From an uncultured Bacteroides sp. (GTDB lineage Bacteria > Bacteroidota > Bacteroidia > Bacteroidales > Bacteroidaceae), in NCBI RefSeq assembly GCF_963666545.1, contig NZ_OY762899.1:1240001-1304000 (forward strand): a stretch of DNA of 64,000 bases, given 5' to 3'. The position numbers and the translations under genes are program-made. Positions 18,334-26,472 of this stretch are shown here, piece after piece; within the stretch, counting starts at the first letter, position 1; every line of letters begins with the position of its first letter. The notes beneath the pieces were generated by a model. That model saw nothing but the letters and a program-made list of their open reading frames with translations, was not told the origin of the DNA and did no database searches.

Positions 18334-18368
18334 GACTTTGTATTTTTTATTATTTATATTCTGTATTA

Positions 18369-19652
18369 TTATTCTTCGTGCAATGCCTCAGCAGGATGTA
18401 TCTTCATAGCATGAATAGCTGGGAACAAGATACCCGTAACCATCATCAAAACAGTGAGCATTGAAGCAATAAATGCTGCCACTAAGAAGCGGTCGAAACG
18501 CAAGAAGGCACCTTCTTCTTCCATCGAAAAGCCAAAAGAAGTTCCTGCACTAATCATTCCTCCAGTAGCATAAAAGATGTTCCAAGCTATAAGCATGGCA
18601 GGCAATAAAGCAAGTATAAAGAGTACTCCGCCTTCTCCAAGCAATAAAGTCAATAAGCGCTGACGACTGGCACCCAAAGCTAATCGCAAAGCGAGCTCCG
18701 ATTTTCTTTGGCGGGTACGGAAAAGAAAAGTCCCCGTTACTCCAAGAAAGACACTAACTAGCAAGAAGCCAGCCATCAAGATATTCATACGCATAGCCTT
18801 TACTCCCGATGAGATAAGGTCAGAACGGAGGTATTCCAGCGAACGAATGTCTCTGATGTATAAGTTCCCTACTCCAAGTTTGGAACTATACTCTGTAAGA
18901 AATTTCTCGGGTAAATCAGAACTATCTGCCTCAGGATACATGCGAAGACATATCTCTACCATCTCAAGGTTCTCGCTATTGATGCCTGTTTCAATTGTTT
19001 TATCAGTCAAAAGAGTATAAACAGAAGGTGTACAGCCATAAAATTCCGCATAACTCACCGGAGTGGAAACAGCCGAAATTTTTGCCTGTTCACCTAACTG
19101 AGAAAAAACAATCGATCTACCTGTAGCATTATTAATAATAGGAAACATCTTACGAGCCGCATCCTGAGTCAAGATAACCGATGTATCAGTAAGCTTACCA
19201 CGCAGAGAAGCTCCATTGGATTCTTTGATACGAAAAACATCAAAAAAAGAATCGCTTACCCGATACCATAACAATCGGGTAGCAGTTGTATCCACAGACG
19301 CTTGTATATAGTTGCTCATTCCATTATAAGGATGAGCGGTAAGCGAAAGAGAAACTCCTTCTACTCCTTCGAGGTGACGCAAACGTTCCACTAATTTGAG
19401 AAGATTAGTTCCCGTTTCTGAATCTTTAGTTTGAGACACAATATACCCTTCGGCATCCGAGTCGCGCTCTGCAACATCCAAACGATAAGTGTGACTAATG
19501 TCAAACCCCAGTGGAGCAGCATAGAAACAATAGTTATTATATAGCGACAATGCTACATACCACAGACAGAGAATAACTAATGTCAACTCAACCCACAACC
19601 AAGCATTATGCTTCCGCTGATTCCAAACCAAATGTATAAGGTGTTTTAGCAT
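18369..19652 (-). CDS. ABC transporter permease, FtsX/MacB type (pair 3, B form)
   Basis: 427 residues, B-form signature WNQRKHNAWLWVELTLV at 10-26, membrane segment there, periplasmic region (about 45-285), then FLFRTRQRKSELALRLALGAS and the C-terminal PAIHAMKIHPAEALHEE. Three C-terminal membrane segments complete the MacB plan. It follows its A-form partner by 11 bases and precedes the ATPase by 35 bases. Confidence 0.92.
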   Translation of the reverse strand: MLKHLIHLVWNQRKHNAWLWVELTLVILCLWYVALSLYNNYCFYAAPLGFDISHTYRLDVAERDSDAEGYIVSQTKDSETGTNLLKLVERLRHLEGVEGVSLSLTAHPYNGMSNYIQASVDTTATRLLWYRVSDSFFDVFRIKESNGASLRGKLTDTSVILTQDAARKMFPIINNATGRSIVFSQLGEQAKISAVSTPVSYAEFYGCTPSVYTLLTDKTIETGINSENLEMVEICLRMYPEADSSDLPEKFLTEYSSKLGVGNLYIRDIRSLEYLRSDLISSGVKAMRMNILMAGFLLVSVFLGVTGTFLFRTRQRKSELALRLALGASRQRLLTLLLGEGGVLFILALLPAMLIAWNIFYATGGMISAGTSFGFSMEEEGAFLRFDRFLVAAFIASMLTVLMMVTGILFPAIHAMKIHPAEALHEE

Positions 19653-19663
19653 TTCATCAGAGT

Positions 19664-20947
19664 TTATTCGTTACTAATAGCTTTCACAATACCCGCTGAA
19701 GATCCGCGCCAAGCGGGTATACCGGCACTCAACAAATTGAGGACAAGACAAAAGAGTATTGCCAAGAAGAGTATCCACGGATTTAGATAGAGAGAAAAGT
19801 CCAGATCAGGTTTAATGTGCATTCCAAAATAAGCTGTAGATCCCAACACCCAATCACGACAGAGAGAAAGTCCCACATAACTAAGTAATATTCCAAGTAA
19901 CCCACCAAGTATAGAAAGCAATAAATTCTCTATCAGAATCTGCTGCATCAGCTCCATTCGAGTAGCTCCGTAGGCTCGACGTACTCCTATCTCAGGCATA
20001 CGTTGGTAAATGCGGCTCAAAGTTAGTCCTGATATATTCACTGCCGGAACAATTAAAAGCATTATTACAGTAAGAATAAACTTCACAACTAACGACACGG
20101 TATCCGGATCTCCCGGTCCAAAACGCCCCATCTCCACGAGCTTCGTATCAGGCTGACTTCTTAAATTTAGTTCATATTCCCGTAACGAAGCATTGTAAAC
20201 CCTCACTCTTTGTTCTATTTCTGCACGAATAGCAGGAAAATCACTTGAACGATGTGCCAGAATAAAAGCTTTATAATTGCCGGAAATCTCTTCCGCCCAC
20301 AGATTCCGACGGATTTGTCCTGCTGTATAAGGAATCCATACTTGTGCGTAAGCATCCGTTGCCAGAGTAGAAACATCATCCACCACCGCACAAACAGTAA
20401 AAGGATGGTAGTCAAGTGTAACTGTTTTCCCTACAGCAGCATTAGCATCGCCGAAAAGCATGCGTGCCATACTTTCTGATACCACCGCTTTATGAATTGC
20501 AGCATCAAGATCAACATGATCATAAAACTTGCCGGCCATAATATGAAAACGGAACACTTTCCAAAATTGCTCATCGGTAAAAAGAGTACTACATCGTGTT
20601 GCCTTACTCCCTCCAGGCAATGCTGCCAATCGGGTCTGTAAGGGAGAAACAACACTAACAACCTCCGGCGTTTTAAGCGAACGGAAACAAACATCTGCCG
20701 TTTTCAACGAAAGATATCCATTACCGTTATTCTCGTGAGTATCTTTTTTTTGAATACCTGCCCACTTCACATAAAGCGTACGGTTGCGGTTCACTTCAGG
20801 CCCATAGTTCATTATCCGGGATTGGAACGCTACCACTAACATCATAATGAGAGAAATCGCTAAAGCTGTTCCTATTATAGAAATGCTACTGAACAAAAGA
20901 TTCTGTTTCAATAATTGCCATGCTTGCTTCAAGTATAATCTCACCAT
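19664..20947 (-). CDS. ABC transporter permease, FtsX/MacB type (pair 3, A form)
   Basis: 427 residues. It has membrane segment LLFSSISIIGTALAISLIMM (about 17-36), periplasmic MacB_PCD-like region (WKVFRFHIMAGKFYD and ARMLFGDANAAVGKTV), YQRMPEIGVRRAYGATRME and three C-terminal membrane segments, ending PAWRGSSAGIVKAISNE. It is the first permease of the operon, 46 bases after the adaptor gene. The close likeness to the pair 2 A protein over its whole length is visible by eye. Confidence 0.92.
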   Translation of the reverse strand: MVRLYLKQAWQLLKQNLLFSSISIIGTALAISLIMMLVVAFQSRIMNYGPEVNRNRTLYVKWAGIQKKDTHENNGNGYLSLKTADVCFRSLKTPEVVSVVSPLQTRLAALPGGSKATRCSTLFTDEQFWKVFRFHIMAGKFYDHVDLDAAIHKAVVSESMARMLFGDANAAVGKTVTLDYHPFTVCAVVDDVSTLATDAYAQVWIPYTAGQIRRNLWAEEISGNYKAFILAHRSSDFPAIRAEIEQRVRVYNASLREYELNLRSQPDTKLVEMGRFGPGDPDTVSLVVKFILTVIMLLIVPAVNISGLTLSRIYQRMPEIGVRRAYGATRMELMQQILIENLLLSILGGLLGILLSYVGLSLCRDWVLGSTAYFGMHIKPDLDFSLYLNPWILFLAILFCLVLNLLSAGIPAWRGSSAGIVKAISNE

Positions 20948-20993
20948 AATGCAGATGTATTTAATTTCTCTTTAAGTCGATGTAGACTAAATG

Positions 20994-22241
20994 CTATTTT
21001 ACCTTCAGTTTATTCTTATTCTTGTAAGAGGTCATGTCCGAAACCACAACTTTGTCACCCGGCTTCAAGCCACTGAGCACCTCTACAAATTCAAAATTAG
21101 AATCACCCAGCTGCACTTTCCGCTTCACAATTTCATCCGAAGAAGTCTGTACAAAGAGTTCGTACTCTCCACGACCTACGTAGAACGATGCATTGGCAAT
21201 GCGCATCACGCCTTCTTTCACCGCATTCATCACATACACATCTACTTTTAAACCTGAGCGGAGACGTTTGTTGTTATCTTCAGCCAACTGCACGGTAAAT
21301 GAGATCACACCATTTTTCGACAATGGGGTCACGCTAGACACTGTTCCTTCCAGTTTCTCGCTTCCAATCTTCACGATGGCCTTTCCACCTGCCGACACAC
21401 GATCTCCGTACGTATCGGCTATTTCACCTTCCACCTTAAAATGGCTCAAATCTGAAATAATAGCTACTTGTCCACCTTGTGGCACTTGTGCACCCACCTG
21501 ATTATTAATATAGGTAAGGATCGCTTTGCGTGGAGAGCGAATTTGCGCATCGTCTAGTGTACGCTTCATTTCGGCCAATGATTTTCTAAATATATTAAAG
21601 TCTAGTTCTTGTACTTTTAACTCCGCAGCCCGCACCTGCTTTTCGTTGGCATTTTGTTGCCTCAACTGTTCATATTCCAACTGAGCCACGTTATAACTCA
21701 GTTCAGCCTGACGTACTTTATCTGTGGTGCCTGCACCAAGACTATCCAGATAGTATTCATTGCGCAGCTCCACCTTCATGCGGTTCAGTTTCATGGCAGA
21801 AACTTTAATCTGCATCGCCATATCATTCAGTTTCGTTTGATTGTTTACCTTCAGTTGATCCAGTTTATAACGGCGCATCTGCTCTTCATCCAATAATTTT
21901 TTATAATCCGTCTCAGCACTTTGCAAATCCAACTTCAAGATAGGAGTACCCATATCGACTGAATCTCCCCCTTTGCGATAGACTTCAATTATCCGACTAT
22001 TAATAGGCGAATTAATGATCTCTTCGAAAGCCGGTGCAACCTTTCCGGAAGCGCTAACGCTCACTTCAATCGTTCCTTTGTCAACGGTAGAAAATATCAA
22101 ATCTTTTCTGATAACTCCCGTACGCATTAGCGAAATGAGCACACTAATAGCAACAATGCATACAATACCGATTATCGAGAATCGAATGATCTTCTTATTA
22201 CGCTCTTTGAGGCGTTCTTTTTTAGGAATCTCTCTGTCCAT
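20994..22241 (-). CDS. Periplasmic adaptor (membrane fusion) protein, HlyD/MacA type
   Basis: 415 residues from the chosen ATG at 22241 (MDREIPKKERLKERNKK). A longer start at 22277 would fall at or before the transcription start predicted from the promoter at 22287-22302, so the shorter form is preferred. A single membrane anchor (about 18-38) is followed by a barrel-sandwich strand (STVDKGTIEVSVSASGKV), a coiled-coil hairpin (about 90-230), the second lipoyl half with QVGAQVPQGGQVAII, and a beta-barrel with a C-terminal membrane-proximal domain (GLKPGDKVVVSDM). It should link the inner-membrane ABC parts to the TolC-type channel. First gene of the export operon. Confidence 0.92.
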   Translation of the reverse strand: MDREIPKKERLKERNKKIIRFSIIGIVCIVAISVLISLMRTGVIRKDLIFSTVDKGTIEVSVSASGKVAPAFEEIINSPINSRIIEVYRKGGDSVDMGTPILKLDLQSAETDYKKLLDEEQMRRYKLDQLKVNNQTKLNDMAMQIKVSAMKLNRMKVELRNEYYLDSLGAGTTDKVRQAELSYNVAQLEYEQLRQQNANEKQVRAAELKVQELDFNIFRKSLAEMKRTLDDAQIRSPRKAILTYINNQVGAQVPQGGQVAIISDLSHFKVEGEIADTYGDRVSAGGKAIVKIGSEKLEGTVSSVTPLSKNGVISFTVQLAEDNNKRLRSGLKVDVYVMNAVKEGVMRIANASFYVGRGEYELFVQTSSDEIVKRKVQLGDSNFEFVEVLSGLKPGDKVVVSDMTSYKNKNKLKVK

Positions 22242-22286
22242 GCTATGATTGATTATTAAATTCAATTTAGGATACACACTTTTAAT

Positions 22287-22302
22287 ATCAATCGCTATGC
22301 CA
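22287..22302 (-). promoter_or_regulatory. Sigma-54-like promoter of the adaptor-permease operon
   Basis: TGGCATA-N4-TTGA on the leftward strand, same wording and spacing as the site before the channel gene (9741-9756). The predicted transcription start is near 22275, 34 bases before the preferred ATG at 22241. The activator would be the NtrC-type regulator at 6807-8165. Confidence 0.5.
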
Positions 22303-22334
22303 AAGAGCCAACTAGCTGAAAAACAGGAGATAAT

Positions 22335-22366
22335 AAAAAATAAAGGTGTTCGTTTCCGAACACCTT
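22335..22366 (-). terminator. Rho-independent terminator after the LysM fragment
   Basis: A perfect 10-bp stem (AAGGTGTTCG at 22343-22352 with CGAACACCTT at 22357-22366) closes a GAAA tetraloop on the leftward transcript and is followed by TATTTTTT. It would end transcription of the polysaccharide locus and, before the insertion, of the LysM gene. It contains TGTTC-N6-GAACA, the same dyad as at 9802-9817 and at nearly the same distance from a sigma-54-like promoter, so a double role is possible but unproven. Confidence 0.85.
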
Positions 22367-22403
22367 GTACGTTTTTGTAGAATTTAAAGAAGCAATAACA
22401 TCA

Positions 22404-22467
22404 TTATCTCAATCGCAACCTATCGCCCACTTCAGGCACATAATCAGGTTCTTTGCGATTCATCTTA
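22404..22467 (-). pseudogene. 3' fragment of a LysM-glucosaminidase gene (left repeat copy)
   Basis: The last 19 codons plus stop of the gene at 40059-40982 are repeated here: it encodes MNRKEPDYVPEVGDRLRLR and a TAA stop, then homology stops. The two 64-base copies differ at 5 positions, and all 5 changes are synonymous. The fragment has no start, no upstream LysM sequence, and its upstream end runs straight into the stop of the last polysaccharide-locus gene. It marks the left edge of the inserted block. Confidence 0.85.
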
Positions 22468-24487
22468 ATATAAATCGCTCTGCACGTCCGGGAGAAAAAA
22501 GTTCCCACAGAGAAGCAACCGTCCAGCCCGGAGCAAAAATACTATTATAATACCCTTTGCCGTTGCGCCCGTAATCCCAGTTTGTGTGTTGTACAACCTC
22601 GGGATAATAGCCAACCTTGGCAATGCCGCACATGTGCCCTTCGTAAGGCAATAGCTGACGCATAGAGGTAGAAATTACAGTGGCAAAATCCGAGAAGCGA
22701 GGTTCACTATATTGCTTAGATAACCAAAACAACACATCTGCAAATTCAAAGACAAATACGTCAATGTGGTTGTTTTCTACCGATACATTACCCCAACCAC
22801 GTGTCTTCAATCCAATATCACCCAACATTTGTCCTTTAGCAAAAGGCACATCCCAAGTATAATACCAAGACAAAGCAAAATAGGTTGCTTTTCTAGCCAA
22901 TTCAGCATAATGTGCACGTTCTGCTCCTTTGGTGGCCAAAGCCAGATAATAAGCTGCAGTTGCGGCGTACAAAGAGGCTTCTTTGTCTTCGCAATTAGCA
23001 TCAAGAGTTGAAGAAAAATAATCGGCTTTGGATATAAGTTGTTTTTCCAGATAATCTACCGTGCGTTTTGCACTGAGCAAATAACGTTTATCCTTGAAGT
23101 ATTTGTATCCCAACACCAAAGGCAGCGTAGCCGAAGGAGTACTCCCCCCACTTCCATCTACAATGGAAAAATCGTCTTTGAATTTACGAGGGAAACTTCC
23201 ATCAGTGTTTTGCAAACGCAGAAAACTATCCAGCATATCTATTATGCGTTTTTCCCATTCGGGGTGTTTGCGTTTATATTGTTTCTCATAATTCAAATAA
23301 TGCAATATGGCATATACGCCTTCTGATTGGCGACGAATACTGTGTTTTGTATCATTGAGGTCACGTTTGTAATGGACAACTTCATTGAAAAATCCGCCAG
23401 ATGAAAAACCTTTCTGGAGATAAGAATCAAAGATACTATTAGCATTACTCACCAAATCGACACGATTCTGTTGTTCGCCATACTCCAAAGCATTGAAAGC
23501 ATTGAGTAGTGTACGCCCCACAAAGCCAACCTCTGCAACATCAGTGTTGGCACAAGTAGCTGTTTCCAATTCTACACCAGAATAATAATGGGTAGGTGTA
23601 TCATTCACATAACTTTCCACAAAGAAATTACTCATCACCTTTTTCATTCTATCAACCGTATAGGGTGTATCAACTGGTCGAGGACGATTAGTATCATAGC
23701 AATATTCCCAAGTGCGCTGCACAAATTCAGAGAAATCAGTGGCATCTATTTCTGATAATTCCCAGGTCAGAGAAAGACTTTCGCCTTTACGAAGCAGTTG
23801 AAAAGCCTCAACGGAAGGTGCCAACGTCAATTTACGAATATAGGTTTTCGGCGCCTCTTTGTATGGGAAGCCATAAGAAAGAACAGTCATCCCTTCAATA
23901 TTTTCAAATCCAGTATAGCCAATTGAGGTTGTACCCGACAAAATAACTTCCCCTTCTTTATGGGTCGTCAATGCCTCCTTATCAAATTTGTCTATACGGA
24001 TAACCGACATTGACTGTCTAGATACTGAATTATATACCGCCGTCAAAGGAGTGCTCAAACGATCTTCACGTACCAACCAGCTATCAGAAGTATGGAACGA
24101 TGGGGCTTCTTTTGGCGATCTTAGATTACGGCGATACCAGAATCCAGGCATATAGAACTGACAATCGGCATGTTTATAGCCGGTTTCTAATTGTTCTCCG
24201 TAATTGAAATACACATTTTCTAAAGCATTCACAATAACGGTCACACGCTTTTTTCCCTCTTTTTCTACTACACGCCGATGAATAACCAGCGGCAACTTTT
24301 CGGAAGATTGGTAACTAAACGTACCATCTTGCTGCTTCTGAAGAGTTAGCGAATATTGTTTAGCATCATTTCCCGGAACTTTCAAGGAAACGAAAACATT
24401 ATCCAGAGCATGGTTCATAGCTCCTGCTTTTGTAATACCCGCCAAAAATATTATTCCCCAAAATAACCTTTTTACTTTAATTGTCAT
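22460..24487 (-). CDS. Secreted helical-toroid glycosidase-like protein, family not recognised
   Basis: 675 residues from the ATG at 24487, chosen because it gives a signal peptide (MTIKVKRLFWGIIFLAGITKAGA) and a 16-base gap after the GH43 gene; the longer ORF would overlap that gene. The N-terminal third (about 25-260) looks beta-rich. The rest has repeated helical segments with W/Y/G-rich loops (SGGFFNEVVHYKRD, LRLQNTDGSFPRKF, RGWGNVSVENNHIDVF), typical of an (alpha/alpha)6 barrel of glycoside hydrolases or polysaccharide lyases. The catalytic residues are not identified. Its stop lies inside the LysM-derived repeat, so the final residues (Leu-Arg) are probably not ancestral. Last gene of the polysaccharide locus. 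Confidence 0.6.
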   Translation of the reverse strand: MTIKVKRLFWGIIFLAGITKAGAMNHALDNVFVSLKVPGNDAKQYSLTLQKQQDGTFSYQSSEKLPLVIHRRVVEKEGKKRVTVIVNALENVYFNYGEQLETGYKHADCQFYMPGFWYRRNLRSPKEAPSFHTSDSWLVREDRLSTPLTAVYNSVSRQSMSVIRIDKFDKEALTTHKEGEVILSGTTSIGYTGFENIEGMTVLSYGFPYKEAPKTYIRKLTLAPSVEAFQLLRKGESLSLTWELSEIDATDFSEFVQRTWEYCYDTNRPRPVDTPYTVDRMKKVMSNFFVESYVNDTPTHYYSGVELETATCANTDVAEVGFVGRTLLNAFNALEYGEQQNRVDLVSNANSIFDSYLQKGFSSGGFFNEVVHYKRDLNDTKHSIRRQSEGVYAILHYLNYEKQYKRKHPEWEKRIIDMLDSFLRLQNTDGSFPRKFKDDFSIVDGSGGSTPSATLPLVLGYKYFKDKRYLLSAKRTVDYLEKQLISKADYFSSTLDANCEDKEASLYAATAAYYLALATKGAERAHYAELARKATYFALSWYYTWDVPFAKGQMLGDIGLKTRGWGNVSVENNHIDVFVFEFADVLFWLSKQYSEPRFSDFATVISTSMRQLLPYEGHMCGIAKVGYYPEVVQHTNWDYGRNGKGYYNSIFAPGWTVASLWELFSPGRAERFILR

Positions 24488-24503
24488 ATCCTTTTTATTA
24501 ATG

Positions 24504-25502
24504 TTAGAATACCGGTTTTTTAGACTCAATTGATGGAGAATCTCCAAGTACTGATGGCCATCCGTCTTGCCACTCAATCTTATCCATCATCAATACACGA
24601 CCTTCGGGATGTTTTGTGCTTACTGCATGATAGAACATCCAATCATTACCAGCCTTATCTGTTACAATTTCAGAATTATGTCCAGTACCCACAAAAGAGT
24701 TGTTTTTATGGATTAATACTTCGTGTTTATTCTCCATCATGTTTCCTCCACTCTTGCTTACATAAGGGCCGAAAAGATTCTCCGAACGTCCTACAACCGT
24801 AGTGTAAGTACTGTTCAATCCTTCACAACAAGTTCCAATGGAAGCAAAGAAATAATAGTAACCACCTTTCTTATGAATATAAGTTCCTTCATAGGCTGTT
24901 CCTGCTATTTGTTGCGGTGCAGCACCTTCTTTTAGTGCAAGTCCGTCATCCGAAAGTTCAATGACATAAATACCTCTGAAACTACCCCAAAAGAGATATT
25001 TCCGTCCACTTTCTTCGATATAAAAGGGATCTATGGAGTTCTGAACATTGATTTCATTGCTGCGGAACATCTTTCCGTGATCGGTAAAAGGTCCCTCTGG
25101 TTTATCAGCTGTTGCGCATCCTATGCCACAAGTCCATTCGCCTCCCCATACTGACATGGAATAGTAGAGCACATAGCGGTTGCCTATTTTATTAATATCC
25201 GGCGCCCACAACCCTCCCCTAGGCTCGAAGTCTGGTCGCGTATGTTCGGTAAAAGCAGTACCCACATACTCCCAATCCAGCAAATTCTTAGAGCGGTGAA
25301 TAGGCAAGTTACGAATATCCTCAGTAGCATACAAGTAGTAATAGCCATCGCCTCCATTAATGACAGAAGGATCAGGCAAGCTATAATTTATCACAGGATT
25401 CTGGTAATAATCGCCCTTTTCAACGGGCTTTTCATCCTGTGCAGTCGATGAAGAACAAGATGCGAGGCAAAACCATGCCAACAAAAGCATATTTTTTCTC
25501 AT
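24504..25502 (-). CDS. GH43 family glycosidase, lipoprotein
   Basis: 332 residues with a lipoprotein signal (lipobox LASC, Cys16). The five-bladed propeller carries the GH43 residues: general base D44 (LPDPSV), pKa-modulating D158 (SIDPFY) and general acid E205 (YEGTYI). GLWAPDI and the late GHNSEI are further family signatures. GH43 enzymes remove alpha-L-arabinofuranosyl, beta-D-xylosyl or galactosyl units; the exact linkage is not readable here. It is a lipoprotein, so probably on the outer membrane. Its start overlaps the stop of the next GH43 gene upstream by 4 bases (ATGA), showing tight coupling. Confidence 0.9.
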   Translation of the reverse strand: MRKNMLLLAWFCLASCSSSTAQDEKPVEKGDYYQNPVINYSLPDPSVINGGDGYYYLYATEDIRNLPIHRSKNLLDWEYVGTAFTEHTRPDFEPRGGLWAPDINKIGNRYVLYYSMSVWGGEWTCGIGCATADKPEGPFTDHGKMFRSNEINVQNSIDPFYIEESGRKYLFWGSFRGIYVIELSDDGLALKEGAAPQQIAGTAYEGTYIHKKGGYYYFFASIGTCCEGLNSTYTTVVGRSENLFGPYVSKSGGNMMENKHEVLIHKNNSFVGTGHNSEIVTDKAGNDWMFYHAVSTKHPEGRVLMMDKIEWQDGWPSVLGDSPSIESKKPVF

Positions 25503-26467
25503 TTTATCAATTTAGGGATTATGTATTCTTTACTAATTCTCATGCGATCCACTCCATTCACATTTTCAAAAGAAACGTCTCCGATGTACATAGCACGCGG
25601 ATGGATACTACTTTTATCTTTATGAGCATGATAAACCATACGCATCTTGCCGGCTTTATCGATGAATATGGCACTATGCCCTACACCGACCAAGTCGCCA
25701 GGCTTCTGTAACAATGGATTTTCGTCATATTTGCTCCAATTGCCCATCAAATCGGTCGCAGTAGCACAGCCGACACCATAGAAAGGACTTTCATAGCTAT
25801 TGGCTGAATAAGTCATGTAATAAATACCATTGTGTTTCAGGATAAAAGAGCCTTCATTGACACGAGGCCAAACCTCTTCCCATTTTTGTGAGACATGAAT
25901 ACAAGGATGCATCGTTTCTTTATTGATGGTTACAAGATCTCTTTCCAACTCAGCTATCCAAACGTTATTGCCATCATTGAACCGAACAAAAGATAGATAA
26001 GGTGTACCGTCATCATCAATAAACAGAGAGTTATCTATGCACTTCTCGTCGGAAATCATAGGCTCTTGCTTACTTTGAGAAAAAGGGCCAACAGGAGAAT
26101 CGGCAACTGCCACACAGATGTGCTCATCTGCCGAATAATACATATAAAACTTCCCATCCACAGCATAAACCTCAGGTGCCCAAAACCAACGGTCTGCATA
26201 CGAATCTTTTCTATTCAATGCCAAACCATTGTATTTCCATGTCAGCAAATCATCGGAGGTATAAACTTCTATTCCTTCATCCGAATGGGTACCATAAGCA
26301 TAGTAAGTTCCATTATATAACAAGATGAACGGATCACCAAGGGGAACAGGTATTTCAACTTCGCTTACAACAATATCATCAATATACTTATACTCAGAAG
26401 TACATGATTGACAAGGGAGCAGTGTTCCCAACATCAATAAACAAATAAAAATCAGATGTTTTTTCAT
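25499..26467 (-). CDS. GH43 family glycosidase, lipoprotein
   Basis: 322 residues with signal peptide and lipobox-like Cys (Cys19 or Cys22). GH43 catalytic residues are D45 (GDPFI), D145 (CIDNSLFIDDDG) and E205 (NEGSFI). FWAPEVYAVDGKFYMYYSA fits the second blade and GVGHSAIF the last. It is a single propeller without accessory modules. It follows the multidomain GH43 gene by 5 bases. Likely function is removal of arabinose or xylose units from a plant-type glycan; the subfamily was not assigned. Confidence 0.9.
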   Translation of the reverse strand: MKKHLIFICLLMLGTLLPCQSCTSEYKYIDDIVVSEVEIPVPLGDPFILLYNGTYYAYGTHSDEGIEVYTSDDLLTWKYNGLALNRKDSYADRWFWAPEVYAVDGKFYMYYSADEHICVAVADSPVGPFSQSKQEPMISDEKCIDNSLFIDDDGTPYLSFVRFNDGNNVWIAELERDLVTINKETMHPCIHVSQKWEEVWPRVNEGSFILKHNGIYYMTYSANSYESPFYGVGCATATDLMGNWSKYDENPLLQKPGDLVGVGHSAIFIDKAGKMRMVYHAHKDKSSIHPRAMYIGDVSFENVNGVDRMRISKEYIIPKLIK

Positions 26468-26472
26468 TCTAT

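Noticed and set aside
22335-22366. Reading the terminator stem purely as an activator binding site
   Set aside because: The 10-bp stem, GAAA loop and T-rich tail make termination the first explanation; the regulatory role is kept only as a possible second one.
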